Shown: positions 1 to 10,696, counted from the first letter of the stretch. The stretch is DNA of 64,000 nucleotides from Pseudoscleropodium purum (GCA_963969395.1 OZ017800.1:9766479-9830478); one strand, 5' to 3'. Notes: a model not told the origin generated them from the sequence alone. Numbers and translations: made by a program.

Positions 1-174
1 ATTACCTGCTCAATATCCCCGACAAAAGCACGAAACAGACACTTTGCGTTATGCCTGTTGGGCACGACACAATGCCCAAGAACTGGGAGGATATTGAGAA
101 TGGCGAATTCTATATTATAAACGGACAGCACAGTGTTGCAGCTAGCAAATTTATGCTGGACGAGAGGAACAAGG
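1..174 (+). pseudogene. 3'-truncated coding fragment with NGQHS motif
   Basis: An open frame enters from the left edge (codons from base 3) and runs to base 174, where the TGTCGCAGC repeat begins; the codons after that belong to the repeat. The fragment reads YLLNIPD...CVMPVGHDTMPKNWEDIENG, then FYIINGQHSVAASKFMLDER. The NGQHS signature recalls the DGQHR / ParB-sulfiredoxin-like fold, in which the Gly-Gln-His turn sits in the active or binding loop; this is a resemblance only. The 3' part of the gene is not found elsewhere in the window, so the element probably cut it off in a rearrangement. It could also be cargo of another transposon. Function unknown. Confidence 0.4.
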
Positions 175-388
175 TGTCGCAGCTTAAAATTTTGATTTTC
201 TTAGCATGCACCAAAATAGGAACGGAAACTAGCCATTAGAGAACCGGATCCGATTAGGTGAAGAAGGAAAATTCAAAACTAGTACAGAACATGAAGTAGT
301 GGGCCTCTTAGATCTAATCCGATCAAGAGTAACTTTCGACGGAAACGGAATGCAACACGGATTAGGTCTAGGACCGGATTATGGGTGA

Positions 389-647
389 ACCGGATTCCTT
401 TCCGGATGCGTCCGTTCCGAAGGGTGGGAAGGATTGGACTTCCGAGTCCAAGAAGTCTGCACGGACTGAGACTCCGGGCACGAGACCAGGTAGGACAATC
501 AACCTGGAGTCTTCACCCGGATCCAACCAAGGCACTCCGGTTCCTAACCCTGTGGAGGGGGAACGGAACCGGAACTTGAGTGAAGTCTTTAAGCAGCTGG
601 TTCCGGAAAGCGGAAGCCCGACAATAGGATCTAGGGTTGTAGAGTAG
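389..647 (+). pseudogene. C-terminal remnant of the family ORF in copy X
   Basis: The frame encodes the terminal ~85 residues of the element protein (SFPDASVPKGGKDWTSESKK onwards, ending ELVPESGSPTIGSRVVE-like). It matches the C-termini of the ORFs at 1852-3510, 7205-5547 and 8005-8742. The N-terminal four fifths is deleted, so no functional protein is expected. Confidence 0.75.
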
Positions 648-796
648 ATAGGATTTTGATTTGAGTTAGGAGTAGAAGCGGATCCGGATCCGGATTCGGC
701 TCAACAGTATTAGGTTAGACCGGAAGTTGAATTAGGGTGGCGGCGGACCCCCACGGGTTTTCCGCTCCTTTTTGTGCTTTTAGAGTTTTTACCCTT

Positions 797-808
797 TGTA
801 TATAAATC
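797..808 (+). promoter_or_regulatory. Conserved TATA-like box downstream of the ORF (copy X)
   Basis: A TGTATATAAATC box lies after the ORF end and before a C/T-rich tract. It recurs in the same relative place in copies Y (about 3660), Z (reverse, about 5390-5400) and W (about 8899). A TATA box between an ORF and the right end of the unit is what a U3/R boundary inside an LTR would look like. Confidence 0.4.
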
Positions 809-1679
809 GGTTCCTACGATGGGAACTGGGAGTCTTCATTTTGCAAATCTCTTGTGCCTTCCTCTTCTCCTCATTGTGTGTCTCTCTCCAGCGCGACATG
901 GTTGTATGATGTGGAGTTAGGATAGTACGAGTTGGTTGGCAAGTGATTTCTCCCCTTGGTGTTTTCTTTTCCGATTCTATATGCATGTGAGTAGGTATCT
1001 AAGAGTTGGGAGTGAATTTAGTTCCTCAGCACTTCTAGAGTTCCAGGTTCCGGATGAGAAAGCCGTTGTTAGGCTAGGCAAGTAGGGAGGGATTCCTTAG
1101 CTGCGCTAGAATTCGCGGGTGGGAAATCCGGTCGAGTGTCCGATATCCTGTGAGGTCTCACCACCCGTGTGGGTAAGCGGAAGAACTTTAGTTGATGTTG
1201 GAATGGACGGGTACACTTGTAACCACCTATCTTCGCACGGATCGGAAGTAGCATCAAGGTCGTTGTAGTATGAGAGGGTCGAGTGTGGGGTCTTTGTGTG
1301 ACCTACAACCCGGATTGCTATCTGGGTTGTTATGAAGGACCAAACCGGATCCGGATTAGCTTAGGAGTTTAGGAAGTAGGACAGTGGGTCTTCAGCTACT
1401 ATAAGTCACAGAAGGAGTGGTGGTGTCGCAGCTTAAAATCTTGATTTCCTTAGTATACACCAAAATAGGAATGGAAACTAGTCATTAGGGAACCGGATTC
1501 GATTAGGTGGAGAAGGAAAACTCGAAATTAGCACGGAACGTGAAGTAGTGGGCCTCTTGGATCTAATCCGGTCAGGAGTAACTATCGACGGAAACGGAAT
1601 GCAACACGGATTAGGTCTAAGACCGGATTATGATGGGTGAACCGGATTCATGATGACCAAACTGGAAAGGGTCCAGAGA

Positions 1680-1690
1680 CTATATAAGTA
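1680..1690 (+). promoter_or_regulatory. TATA box upstream of the element ORF (copy Y)
   Basis: ACTATATAAG lies about 165 bp before the ATG at 1852 and is followed by a C-rich CACCCCC stretch, a plausible RNA polymerase II core promoter. In copy Z the matching site has drifted to CTATAAAA-like sequence. Placement fits the ORF being expressed from its own promoter within the repeat unit. Confidence 0.45.
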
Positions 1691-1851
1691 GGAGCCTTCA
1701 CTATTGCACCCCCTTTTAGAAACTCGACCTTGAGTGCGCGGTTGAGTTTTTGCGTTTGTGTGCTGCTTGTTTCGATTCCGGTTGAGATCAGAGACAGAAC
1801 TTGAGGAACGGGACGTGCGGCTAGGAGAGAGTGAGATAGATTGAAGGGGGA

Positions 1852-3510
1852 ATGCCGCCGCTACGTAGGTCTAGACCAGCGAGTCCCTCTAGAGGCGAGG
1901 TGAAGCTCCGGAAAGTCATTCCGGTTATTCCCTCCACAGAGCCGGAAAAGTCTCAACTCATGGAGGATCTCAAATCCATGGGTTGCCTAGGGTTTGCAGA
2001 GAAACCCTAGGGTTTTAGGGAGGAGAGAATGGTCAAGGAGCTCCTCGGAAAGCTGTCCAATCAGTTTGACAACACCGTGAGAGGAACCACCGTCAGCTGG
2101 AACGAGGGAATGTGGAGAGGGGTTTACGGTTTCCGGGCAGGAGGTTTAGGGATGGCGAACTGGAAGGATGAGTTTGTCCGAGAGAAATTCCACGGAGCTG
2201 TCAACCTGAAGGACGGATACGCGGTCGAGGATTGCGTGGATGACCGACACCGTCGGCTTCTGCAATTCCTGGTTCTGGTTCTTCATCCGGAAAAGCCGAC
2301 CAGGGTGACGATCACCCTCGGCAACACCATTTTCGGTGCCCTCAATGGTACCCGGAAAGTGGACTGGGCACGGATCATTTCCGATCTCGTGGCCCAGCTC
2401 GTTAGTAGAGGTGGGAAGAAGAGGGCCAGTCTAGTGTGCCCTTACCTCTTCCACCTCTATCGGGAACACCTAGTCCTCACCGACACGGAGGAGAAGGTGT
2501 GGAAGACTCAGGAAGTCTTCCTGAAGTATCGGGAGTCGAAAACGGATGATGAGGCCGAATCCGATTCTAGGTCAAAACGGGAGTCGAGTGAGGAAGAGGA
2601 GGAGCCGATGCCGCCGATCAAGCGACAGAAGTTGACGCCTCCACACAAGCGCGGGACGCCTCCCGGTCAAGACAGACCGGCCCCGGAAAAGAAACCGGAA
2701 GCCGAGAAGACCGTTTCCGGGGGAGACCCGGAAATGCAAGATCCATTCAACGGTCTTATCAACGTCCTCTGCAACATCAGGGCGGATTGGGAGGTCAAGC
2801 ACAGGACGCTTGCGGCGATCGAAAAGTTGGTAGGTGCGCCACCGGACAGCAAGTTGGCGGAACAGGTGGCGGAGTGCATCATCAATCCGGAAGAGAGCCG
2901 AAAGCAGGAAGCAGAGATCCGCCGGTTGCAGGAGGAGGTGGATAACCTGAAGGCAACTCTTTTTGCCTATCGGGAAGACGTGACGGCCGCCCGGGAGATG
3001 GCGGAGGAGACTCAGAAGATAGCCGAGCAGATCAAGGCGGTCCTGGGAGAGACCGGAACGGCCGCCGCCAAAGCGAAGCTCTTCGACGAGAAGATCCACG
3101 AAGAGAAGAAACTATCCGGTTCCCGGATGGTCCGGATTCTCGCGGACTTCGCTGAGCAGGTGGAGACGGCAATGGTGGAGGGGCGGAAGGCTGCGGACCG
3201 GATCGAGGAAAGCAGCCGGAAGCTGACTGGAGCGACGTCCTCCAAGGGCATACATCTTTCGGACATCTCGCTACCGGATATCTTTCCGGACGCGACTATT
3301 GCGAAGGATAGGAAGGATTGGACTCCTGAGTCCAAGAAGTCTACACGGACTGGGACTCCGGGCACGAGACCGGATATCACCATCGACCTGGAGTCTCCAC
3401 CCGGATCGAATCCTACGGAGGGGGAACGGGTCCGGAATTTGAGTGAAGTCTTCGAGGAGCTAGTCCCGGAGGTCGGAAGCCCGACGATAGGATCTAGAGT
3501 TGTAGGGTAG
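1852..3510 (+). pseudogene. Element-encoded coiled-coil protein, copy Y (one in-frame TAG)
   Basis: The frame opens at ATG 1852, meets TAG at 2008-2010 (codon 53), and then runs open for 500 codons to TAG at 3508-3510. Copy Z has Trp (TGG) at the codon-53 position, so this is a point lesion. Layout: basic N-terminus; an alpha/beta-looking domain with KRASLVCPYLFHLYREH; an acidic stretch followed by basic, Pro-rich, possibly nuclear-targeting sequence (PPIKRQK); then a long coiled coil (RKQEAEIRRLQEEVDNLKAT) and a Pro/Glu-rich tail. The CPYLFHLY block loosely recalls plant transposon / plant-mobile-domain proteins. No reverse transcriptase, protease, integrase or DDE motif is visible. Function unknown; a gag-like or accessory role is possible. 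Confidence 0.7.
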
Positions 3511-3658
3511 ATAGGATTTTAATTTCAGTTAGGAGTAGGAGCAGATCCGGATCCGGATCCAGCTCAGCAGTATTAGGTTAGACCGGAAGTTAGATTTAGG
3601 TGGCGGCGGACCCCCACGGGTTTTCCGCTCCTTTTTGTGCTTTTAGGGTTTTGACCCT

Positions 3659-3671
3659 TTGTATATAAATC
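3659..3671 (+). promoter_or_regulatory. Conserved TATA-like box downstream of the ORF (copy Y)
   Basis: TTGTATATAAATC is followed by GGTTCCTGCGATGGGAACTG and a C/T-rich stretch. It is conserved in all four family copies, always between the ORF stop and the right end, in the position of a U3/R promoter if the unit is an LTR. Confidence 0.45.
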
Positions 3672-4359
3672 GGTTCCTGCGATGGGAACTGGGAGTTGTT
3701 CATTTTGCAAATTTTGTTGTACCTTTCTTTTCTCCTCATTGTGTGTCTCTCTCCAGTGCGATAGGATTGTATGATGTGGAGTTAGGATAGTACGAGCCGG
3801 TTTGCAAGTGATTTCTCCCCTTGGTGTTTATTTTCCGATCCTAGGTGCATGTGAGTAGGTACCGAAGAGTTGGGAGTGAACTTAGTTCCTCAGCACGTCT
3901 AGAGTTTGAGATTCCGGGTGAAAAAGCCGTTGTAAGGCTAGGCGGGTAGGGAGGGATTCCTTAGCTGCGCTAGAACTCCCGGGTGGGAAATCCGGTTGAC
4001 TGTCCGATCTCCTGTGAGGTCTCACCACCCGTATGGGTAACGGAAGAACTTTAGTTGATGTTGGAACGGACGGGTGCACTTGTAACCACCTGTCTTCGCA
4101 CGGATCGGAAGTAGCATCAAGGTCGTTGTAGTACGAGAGGGTCGAGTGTGGGGTCTTTGTGTGACCTACGACCCGGATTGCTATCTGGATTGTTGTGAAG
4201 GACCAAACCGGATCCGAATTAGCTTAGGAGTTTAGAAGGTAGGACAGTGGGTCTTCAGCCACTATAAGTCACGGAAGGAGTGGTGGGCCTACCACTCTCA
4301 AAATTAAGCGGCGACCCCTCTGATGGTGAAACAGAGGCAAAACTAAACCGGGTAGGATT

Positions 4360-4364
4360 ACGGG
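4360..4364 (+). repeat. Target-site duplication ACGGG, left of copy Z
   Basis: ACGGG at 4360-4364 directly precedes the left end of copy Z and is repeated at 7669-7673 directly after its right end. Removing Z and one ACGGG joins GGATTACGGG to TACATAATGACCATCC. The uninterrupted copy W has a near-identical sequence at about 9590-9610, which shows that this is the true insertion point. Confidence 0.9.
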
Positions 4365-7300
4365 TGTCGCAGCACAGGGCAGGTCAATTCCCCATTATAC
4401 TCACAAAAATCGCTCTAGAGTATAACTAAGTGACTCTAAAGATCGAACCCACGAGATCCTGTGAAGTATCTAGCTCTATTAAGCAGTTAAGCTCAGTCAG
4501 TATGCCAATCTTACTTTCCGGTCCTAGATCTAGAACCAGAAATACTACCACACCGGATAACTATAGACCGGATTACTCCTTCTTCCGGTCCTACTAACTA
4601 TCCGGTCCGTACAAATACCCAAATCCCAGGATCTCACAACTTCCGATCCTGGAAATCCGTCCTGACCAATCCAGTCGGGATGGTCATCCTGTACTCGTAA
4701 TCCTATCCGGTTTGGTTTTGCCTCTGTTTCACCATCAGAGGGGTCGCCGCTTAATTTTGAGAGTGGTAGGCCCACCACTCCTTCCGTGACTTATAGTGGC
4801 TGAAGACCCACTGTCCTACCTTCTAAACTCCTAAGCTAATCCGGATCCAGTTTGGTCCTTCACAACAACCCAGATAGCAATCCGGGTCGTAGGTCACACA
4901 AAGACCCCACACTCGACCCTCTCGTACTACAACGACCTTGATGCTACTTCCGATCCGTGCGAAGACAGGTGGTTACAAGTGCACCCGTCCGTTCCAACAT
5001 CAACTAAAGTTCTTCCGTTACCCATACGGGTGGTGAGACCTCACAGGAGATCGGACACTCGACCGGATTTCCCACCCGGGAGTTCTAGCGCAGCTAAGGA
5101 ATCCCTCCCTACCCGCCTAGCCTAACAACGGCTTTCTCACCCGGAATCTCAAACTCTAGACGTGCTGAGGAACTAAGTTCACTCCCAACTCTTCGGTACC
5201 TACTCACATGCACCTAGGATCGGAAAATAAACACCAAGGGGAGAATTCACTTGCCAACCAACTCGTACTATCCTAACTCCACATCATACAATCCTGTCGC
5301 GCTGGAGAGAGATACACAACGAAGAGAATAGAAAAGTACAAGAAGTTTGCAAAATGAACAACTCCCAGTTCCCATCGCAGGAACCGATTTATATACAAAG
5401 GGTCAAAACCCTAAAAGCACAAAAAGGAGCGGAAAACCCGTGGGGGTCCGCCGCCACCTAAATCTAACTTCCGGTCTAACCTAATACTATTGAGCCGGAT
5501 CCGGATCCGGATCCGTTCCTACTCCTAACTGAAATTCAAATCCTATCTACCCTACAACTCTAGATCCTATCGTCGGGCTTCCGACCTCCGGGACTAGCTC
5601 CTCGAAGACTTCGCTCAAATTCCGGACCCGTTCCCCCCCCGCAGGATTCGGTCCGGGTGGAGACTCCAGGTCGATGGTGATATCCGGTCTTGTGCCCGGA
5701 GTCCCAGTCCGTGCAGACTTCTTGGACTCAGGAGTCCAATCCTTCCTGTCCTTCGCCATAGTTGCATCCGGAAAGAGGTCCGGTAGTGAGATGTCCGAAA
5801 GGTGAATACCTTTGTCGCACGTCGCTCCCGTCAGCTTCCGGCTGCTCTCCTCGATCCGGTCCGTTGCCTTCCGCCCCTCTACCATTGCCGTCTCCACCTG
5901 CTCGGCGAAGTCCGCGAGAATCCGGACCATCCGGGAACCGGATAGTTTCTTCTCTTCGTGGATCTTCTCGTCGAAGAGCTTCGCCTTGGCCGCTGCCGTT
6001 CCGGTCTCTCCCAGGACCGCCTTGATCTGCTCGGCCACCTTCCGAGTCTCCTCCGCCATCTCCCGAGCGGCCGTCACGTCTTCCTGATAGGCAAAAAGTG
6101 TTGCCTTCAGTTTATCTACCTCCTCCTGCAACCGGCGGATCTCGGCTTCCTGCTTCCGGGTCTCTTCCGGATTCGTGATGCATTGCGCCACTTGTTCCGC
6201 CAAGTTGCTGTCCGGTGCAGCACCCATCAACTTGCCGATTGCCGCAAGCGTCCTGTGCTTGACCTCCCAATCTGCCCTGATGTTGCAGAGGACGTTGATC
6301 AGACCGTTGAACGGATCTTGCATATCCGGATCTCCCCCGGAATTGGTCTTCTCGGCTTCCGGTTTCTCCTCCGGGGCCGGTTTGTCTTGACCGGGAGGCG
6401 TCCCGCGCTTGTGTGGAGGCGTCAGCTTCTGTCGCTTGATCGGCGGCATCGGCTCCTCCTCTTCCTCGCTGGACTCCCGGTCTGACCCGGAATCGGATTC
6501 CGCCTCGTCATCCGTCTCCGACTCCCCATACTTCAGGAGCACTTCCTGCGTCTTCCACGCCCTCTCCTCCGTATCGGTGAGGACTTGGTTCTCCCGATAG
6601 AGGTGGAAGAGGTAAGGGCACACTAGAGTGGCCCTTTTCTTCCCAACCCTACTAACAAGCTGGGCCACGAGATCGGAAATGATCCGTGCCTAGTCCACTT
6701 TCCGGGTACCACTGAGGGCACCGAAAATGGTGTTGCCGAGGGTGATCGTCACCCTGGTCGACTTTTCCGGGTGAAGAACCGGAACCAGGAATTGCAGGAG
6801 CCGACGGTGTCGGTCATCCAAGCAATCCTCGACCGCGTATCCGTCCTTCGGGTTGACGGCTCCCTTGAACTTCCCTCGGACAAACTCATCCTTCCGGCTC
6901 GCCATTCCCAAACCTCCTGTCCGGAAACCGTAAACCGCTCTCCACATCCCCTCGTTCCAGCTGACGGGAGCTCCCCTCACGGTGTTGTCAAACTGGTTGG
7001 ACAACTTTCCGAGGAGCTCCTTGACCATTCTCTCCTCCCTAAAACCCCAAGGTTTCTCGGCAAACCCTACGCAACCCATGGATTTGAGATCATCCATGAG
7101 TTCAGCCTTTTCCGGCTCTATGGAGGGAATAACCGGAATGACTTTCCGAAGCTTCACCTCGCCTCCAGAGGGACTCGCTTGTCTCGACCTACGTAGCTGA
7201 GGCATTCCCACTCACATCTACCTCACTCTCTCCTAGCCGCACGTCCCGTTCCTCACTTTCTCTCTCCGATCTCAACCGGAATGAAAATGAACAGAACGCA

Positions 7301-7668
7301 AACGCACAGACGCACAAACGACAAAAACTCAACCGCGCACGCTCAAGGTCGAGTTTCTAAAAGGGGGTGCAACAGTGAAAGCTCCTCCTTTTATAGTCCC
7401 TGGACCCTTTCCGGTTTATCATCATGAATCCGGGTTACCATCATAATCCGGTTCATCATCATCATCCGGTCCTAGACCTAATCCGTGTTACATTCCGTTT
7501 CCGTCGTTAGTTACTCCTGACCGGATGAGATCCAAGAAGCCCACTACTTCACGTTCCGTGCTAATTCTGAGTTTTCCTTCCCCACCTAATCGGATCCGAT
7601 TAGTTAATGACTAGTTTCCGATCCTATTTGGGTGTATACTAAGAAAATCAAAATTCTAAGCTGCGACA
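4365..7668 (-). mobile_element. Repeat-family copy Z: complete 3,304-bp element
   Basis: Both ends are present: on the minus strand it begins TGTCGCAGCTTAGAATTTTG (from 7668) and ends CCTGTGCTGCGACA (at 4365). The terminal inverted repeat is 9 bp (TGTCGCAGC), the outer bases are TG...CA, and the target duplication is 5 bp. It carries the family ORF and both TATA-like positions. TG...CA ends with a 5-bp duplication are the hallmark of integrase-mediated LTR insertion, so the unit may be a very long solo LTR with an ORF inside. A short-TIR DNA transposon is the alternative. Confidence 0.88.
5547..7205 (-). pseudogene. Element-encoded coiled-coil protein, copy Z (one in-frame TAG)
   Basis: The reverse-strand frame runs from the ATG at 7205 to TAG at 5547-5549, about 553 codons. 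It is broken once, by TAG at 6690-6692, where copy Y has TGG in GTRKVDWARIISDL. Conversely, copy Z keeps the Trp that is a stop in copy Y (GFAEKPWGF). Domain order is as in copy Y: basic start, CPYLFHLYREN block, acidic/basic linker PPIKRQK, coiled coil, GSPTIGSRVVG C-terminus. Comparing the two copies shows an ancestral uninterrupted protein. Function unknown. Confidence 0.72.
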
Positions 7669-7673
7669 ACGGG
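7669..7673 (+). repeat. Target-site duplication ACGGG, right of copy Z
   Basis: Second copy of the 5-bp duplication flanking Z; the pair is exact. Confidence 0.9.
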
Positions 7674-8002
7674 TACATAATGACCATCCGGACCGGATTG
7701 GTCAGGACGGATTTCCAAGATCGGAAGTTGTGAGATCTTGGAATTTGGGTATTTGTATGGACCGGATAGTAAGTAGGACCGGAAGAAGGAGTAATCCGGT
7801 CTGTAGTTATCCGGTGGGGTGGTATTTCTGGTTCTAGATCTAGGACCGGAAAGTAAGATTGGGATACTGACTTAGCTTAACTGCTTAATAGAGCTAGATA
7901 CTTCACAGGATCTCGTGGGTTCGATCTTTAGAGTCACTTAGTTATACTCTAGAGCGATTTTTGTGAGTATAATGGGGAATTGACCTGCCCTGTGCTGCGA
8001 CA

Positions 8003-9925
8003 GCAACATCAGGGCAGATTGGGAGGTCAAGCACAGGACGCTTTCGGCGATCGAAAAGTTGGTAGATGCGCCACCGGACAGTAAATTGGCAGAAAAGGTG
8101 GCGGAGTGCATTACCAATCCGGAAGAGACCCGGAAACAGGAAGCAGAGATCCGCCGATTGCAAGAGGAGGTGGACACCCTGAAGGCAACTCTCTTTGCCT
8201 ATCGGGAAGACGTGACGGCCACCCGGGAAATGGCGGAGGAGACTCAGAAGATAGCCGAGCAGATCAAGGCGGTCCTGGGAGAGACCGGAACGGCCGCCGC
8301 CAAAGCGAAACTCTTCGACGAGAAGATCCACGAAGAGAAGAAACTATCCGGTTCCCGGATGGTCCGGATTCTCGCCGACTTCGCTGAGCAGGTGGAGACG
8401 GCAATGGTGGAGGGATGGAAGGCTGCGGACCGGATCGAGGAAAGCAGCCGGAAGCTGACTGGAGCAACGTGCTCCAAGGTGATACACCTCTCGGACCTCT
8501 CGCTACCGGATTCCTTTCCGGATGCGACCATTCCGAAGGGTGGGAAGGATTGGACTCCCGAGTCCAAGAAGTCAGCACGGACTGAGAATCCGGGCACGAG
8601 ACCGGATATTACAATCGACCTGGAGTCTTCACCCGGATCTAACCCTGCGGAGGGGGAACGGGTCCGGAACTTGAGTGAAGTCTTTAAGCAGCTGGTTCCG
8701 GAAAGCGGAAGCCCGACAATAGGATCTAGGGTTGTAGAGTAGATAGGATTTTGATTTGAGTTAGGAGTAGAAGCGGATCCGGATCCGGATCCGGCTCAAC
8801 AGTATTAGGTTAGACCGGAAGTTGAATTAGGGTGGCGGCGGACCCCCACGGGTTTTCCGCTCCTTTTTGTGCTTTTAGGGTTTTTACCCTTTGTATATAA
8901 ATCGGTTCCTACGATGGGAACTGGGAGTCTTCATTTTGCAAATCTCTTGTGCCTTCCTCTTCTCCTCATTGTGTGTCTCTCTGCAGCGCGACATGGTTGT
9001 ATGATGTGGAGTTAGGATGGTGTGAGCCGGTTTGTGAGTGATTTCTCCCCTTCGTGTTTTCTTTTCCGATTCTATATGCATGTGAGTAGGTATCTAAGAG
9101 TTGGGAGTGAATTTAGTTCCTCAGCACTTCTAGAGTTCCAGGTTCCGGATGAGAAAGCCGTTGTTAGGCTAGGCAAGTAGGGAGGGATTCCTTAGCTGCG
9201 CTAGAATTCGCGGGTGGGAAATCCGGTCGAGTGTCCGATATCCTGTGAGGTCTCACCACCCGTGTGGGTAAGCGGAAGAACTTTAGTTGATGTTGGAATG
9301 GACGGGTACACTTGTAACCACCTATCTTCGCACGGATCGGAAGTAGCATCAAGGTCGTTGTAGTATGAGAGGGTCGAGTGTGGGGTCTTTGTGTGACCTA
9401 CAACCCGGATTGCTATCTGGGTTGTTATGAAGGACCAAACCGGATCCGGATTAGCTTAGGAGTTTAGGAAGTAGGACAGTGGGTCTTCAGCCACTATAAG
9501 TTACGGAAGGAGTGGTGGGCCTACCACTCTCAAATGTAAGCGGCGACCCCTCTGATGGTGAAACAAAGGCAAAACCAAACCGGATAGGATTACGGATACA
9601 TGATGACCATCGAGACCGGATTGGTCAGGACGGATTTCCAAGACCGGAGATTGTAAGATCCTGGGATTTGGATATTTGCACAGACCGGATAGTTAGTAGG
9701 ATCGGAAGAAGGAGTAATCCGGTCTATAGTTATCCGGTGTGGTGGTATTTCTGGTTCTAGATCTAGGACCGGAAAGTAAGATTGGGATACTGACTGAGCT
9801 TAACTGCTTAATAGAGCTAGATACTTCATAGGATCTCGTAGGTTCGATCTTTAGAGTCACTTAGTTATACTCTAGAGCGATTTTTGTGAGTATAATTGGG
9901 AATTGACCTGCCCTGTGCTGCGACA
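8003..9925 (+). mobile_element. Repeat-family copy W: 5'-truncated, right end intact
   Basis: The sequence begins in the middle of the family ORF (GCAACATCAGGGCAGATTGG, matching about 2774) right after the end of copy Y. It continues through the ORF end, tail TATA box and 3' region to the right end GCTGCGACA at 9917-9925. The next base belongs to the accessory gene of the kinase element. W and X are more alike than either is to Y, and they overlap in content, so they are not two halves of a single copy split by Y. Confidence 0.8.
8005..8742 (+). pseudogene. C-terminal half of the element coiled-coil protein, copy W
   Basis: The open frame covers the second half of the family protein, from NIRADWEVKH through the coiled coil (KQEAEIRRLQEEVDTLKATL) to the GSPTIGSRVVE C-terminus and TAG at 8740-8742. 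It has no start codon of its own because the 5' half is missing at the junction with copy Y. The frame is otherwise unbroken. Confidence 0.72.
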
Positions 9926-10696
9926 AGGGGCGCAAGCGATTGTATGCCAGAGTGGTCTAATCGAGGTTATCTACAACAACCTTCAGTTGTTCTACGAGAT
10001 GCTGAAGATGCGTGGACAGATGACGATGATGACGATGATATGCAAGCGCCTGTCACATTTGGAGTTAGGCACGAGCGGGTAGAAGAACGAGAACCAATTG
10101 AATTCGAACAACAAATGCAAGAGGCAACACGTAGAAGCCTTCAAGATCGTGGACGGCAAGATAGGCATGGTGAATCCTATGGACATGAACATGGAACGCG
10201 AGAATCTGAACAAGGAAGAGGTGGTTCATACTTTGGTTACGATCCTCAAAATAGATATGAAGGTGGAAGAGGGAGCTATGGATTCACGCATTATGGTGGT
10301 TCAAGTGCAGTTGGTTCTCGTTATGGCACTCCCCCTGAAATTGGCTCTCTAGGTGGAACAGGTAGCTATGGCAACACGCACTATGGTAGGTCTAGTGGAT
10401 CTGATTCATATTATACGACGCCCACTCAAGTGGGCTCCGAAGGTAGTGGAGGAAGCCATGTAACCCCGCAGTATAGTTGCTCTCTTCATGGAAGCGCCCA
10501 ATACTATCCGGGATCAACTAGAAGTGATTCATACGGGTATCATGGGACCTCTTATTACGGGTCTTCAAATGAAAGAGGATCAGAGCCTACTACTCTGGTT
10601 CCTCCTCCCACTTTTGGAGGTTCAAATTATGGACAAGGAGGTGCACCGAGTGGATATCACGAAAACTACGGAGGTGGTCCGTTCATTGGAGTATAA
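9926..10696 (+). pseudogene. Accessory protein with prion-like Gly/Ser/Tyr-rich tail, copy 1 (5'-truncated)
   Basis: The frame enters at the junction with copy W (first residues RGASDCMPEWSNRGYLQQPS) and runs to TAA at 10694-10696. An acidic cluster (AWTDDDDDDDMQAP) is followed by EPIEFEQQMQEATRRSLQ, which resembles a ubiquitin-interacting (UIM-like) helix. A long disordered tail follows with repeated GSYG, HYGGSS, SSYYG-like units, similar in composition to FUS/EWS-type prion-like domains. Copy 2 (62 kb) reads CAA where this copy has TAA, and continues with RRGNGQQFESDSDSE, so the C-terminus here is cut short by a nonsense change. Function unknown; multivalent protein or RNA binding is an inference. 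Confidence 0.6.

Larger units (their letters stand above)
175..1423 (+). mobile_element. Repeat-family copy X: internally deleted, 3'-truncated TGTCGCAGC element
   Basis: It begins with TGTCGCAGCTTAAAAT, the same left end as the copies at 1424 and (reverse strand) at 7668. At about 381-400 the sequence jumps from the left-end region directly into the last fifth of the family ORF. The shared octamer ACCGGATT lies at the junction, so this is an internal-deletion derivative. It then follows the family 3' region (ORF end, tail TATA box, 3' region) to GAAGGAGTGGTGG at 1423, where copy Y begins. Its own right end is missing. Its 3' part is most like copy W (8003-9925). Confidence 0.8.
1424..8002 (+). 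mobile_element. Repeat-family copy Y (TGTCGCAGC...GCTGCGACA), interrupted by copy Z
   Basis: Left end TGTCGCAGCTTAAAATC at 1424; right end GCTGCGACA at 7994-8002. Copy Z (4365-7668) and one copy of its duplication interrupt it, so Y itself is 1424-4364 plus 7674-8002, about 3.27 kb. It carries an upstream TATA box, the 553-codon ORF, a second TATA box after the ORF, and a ~0.7-kb tail. The flanks do not match: GGTGG (copy X sequence) on the left, and GCAAC inside another copy's ORF on the right. The two junctions therefore do not come from one simple insertion. Confidence 0.85.

Noticed and set aside
2572..3099. Antisense open frames of up to 175 codons opposite the element ORF
   Set aside because: They are shadows of the GC-rich sense frame, recur wherever the sense gene does, and show no independent start context or motif.
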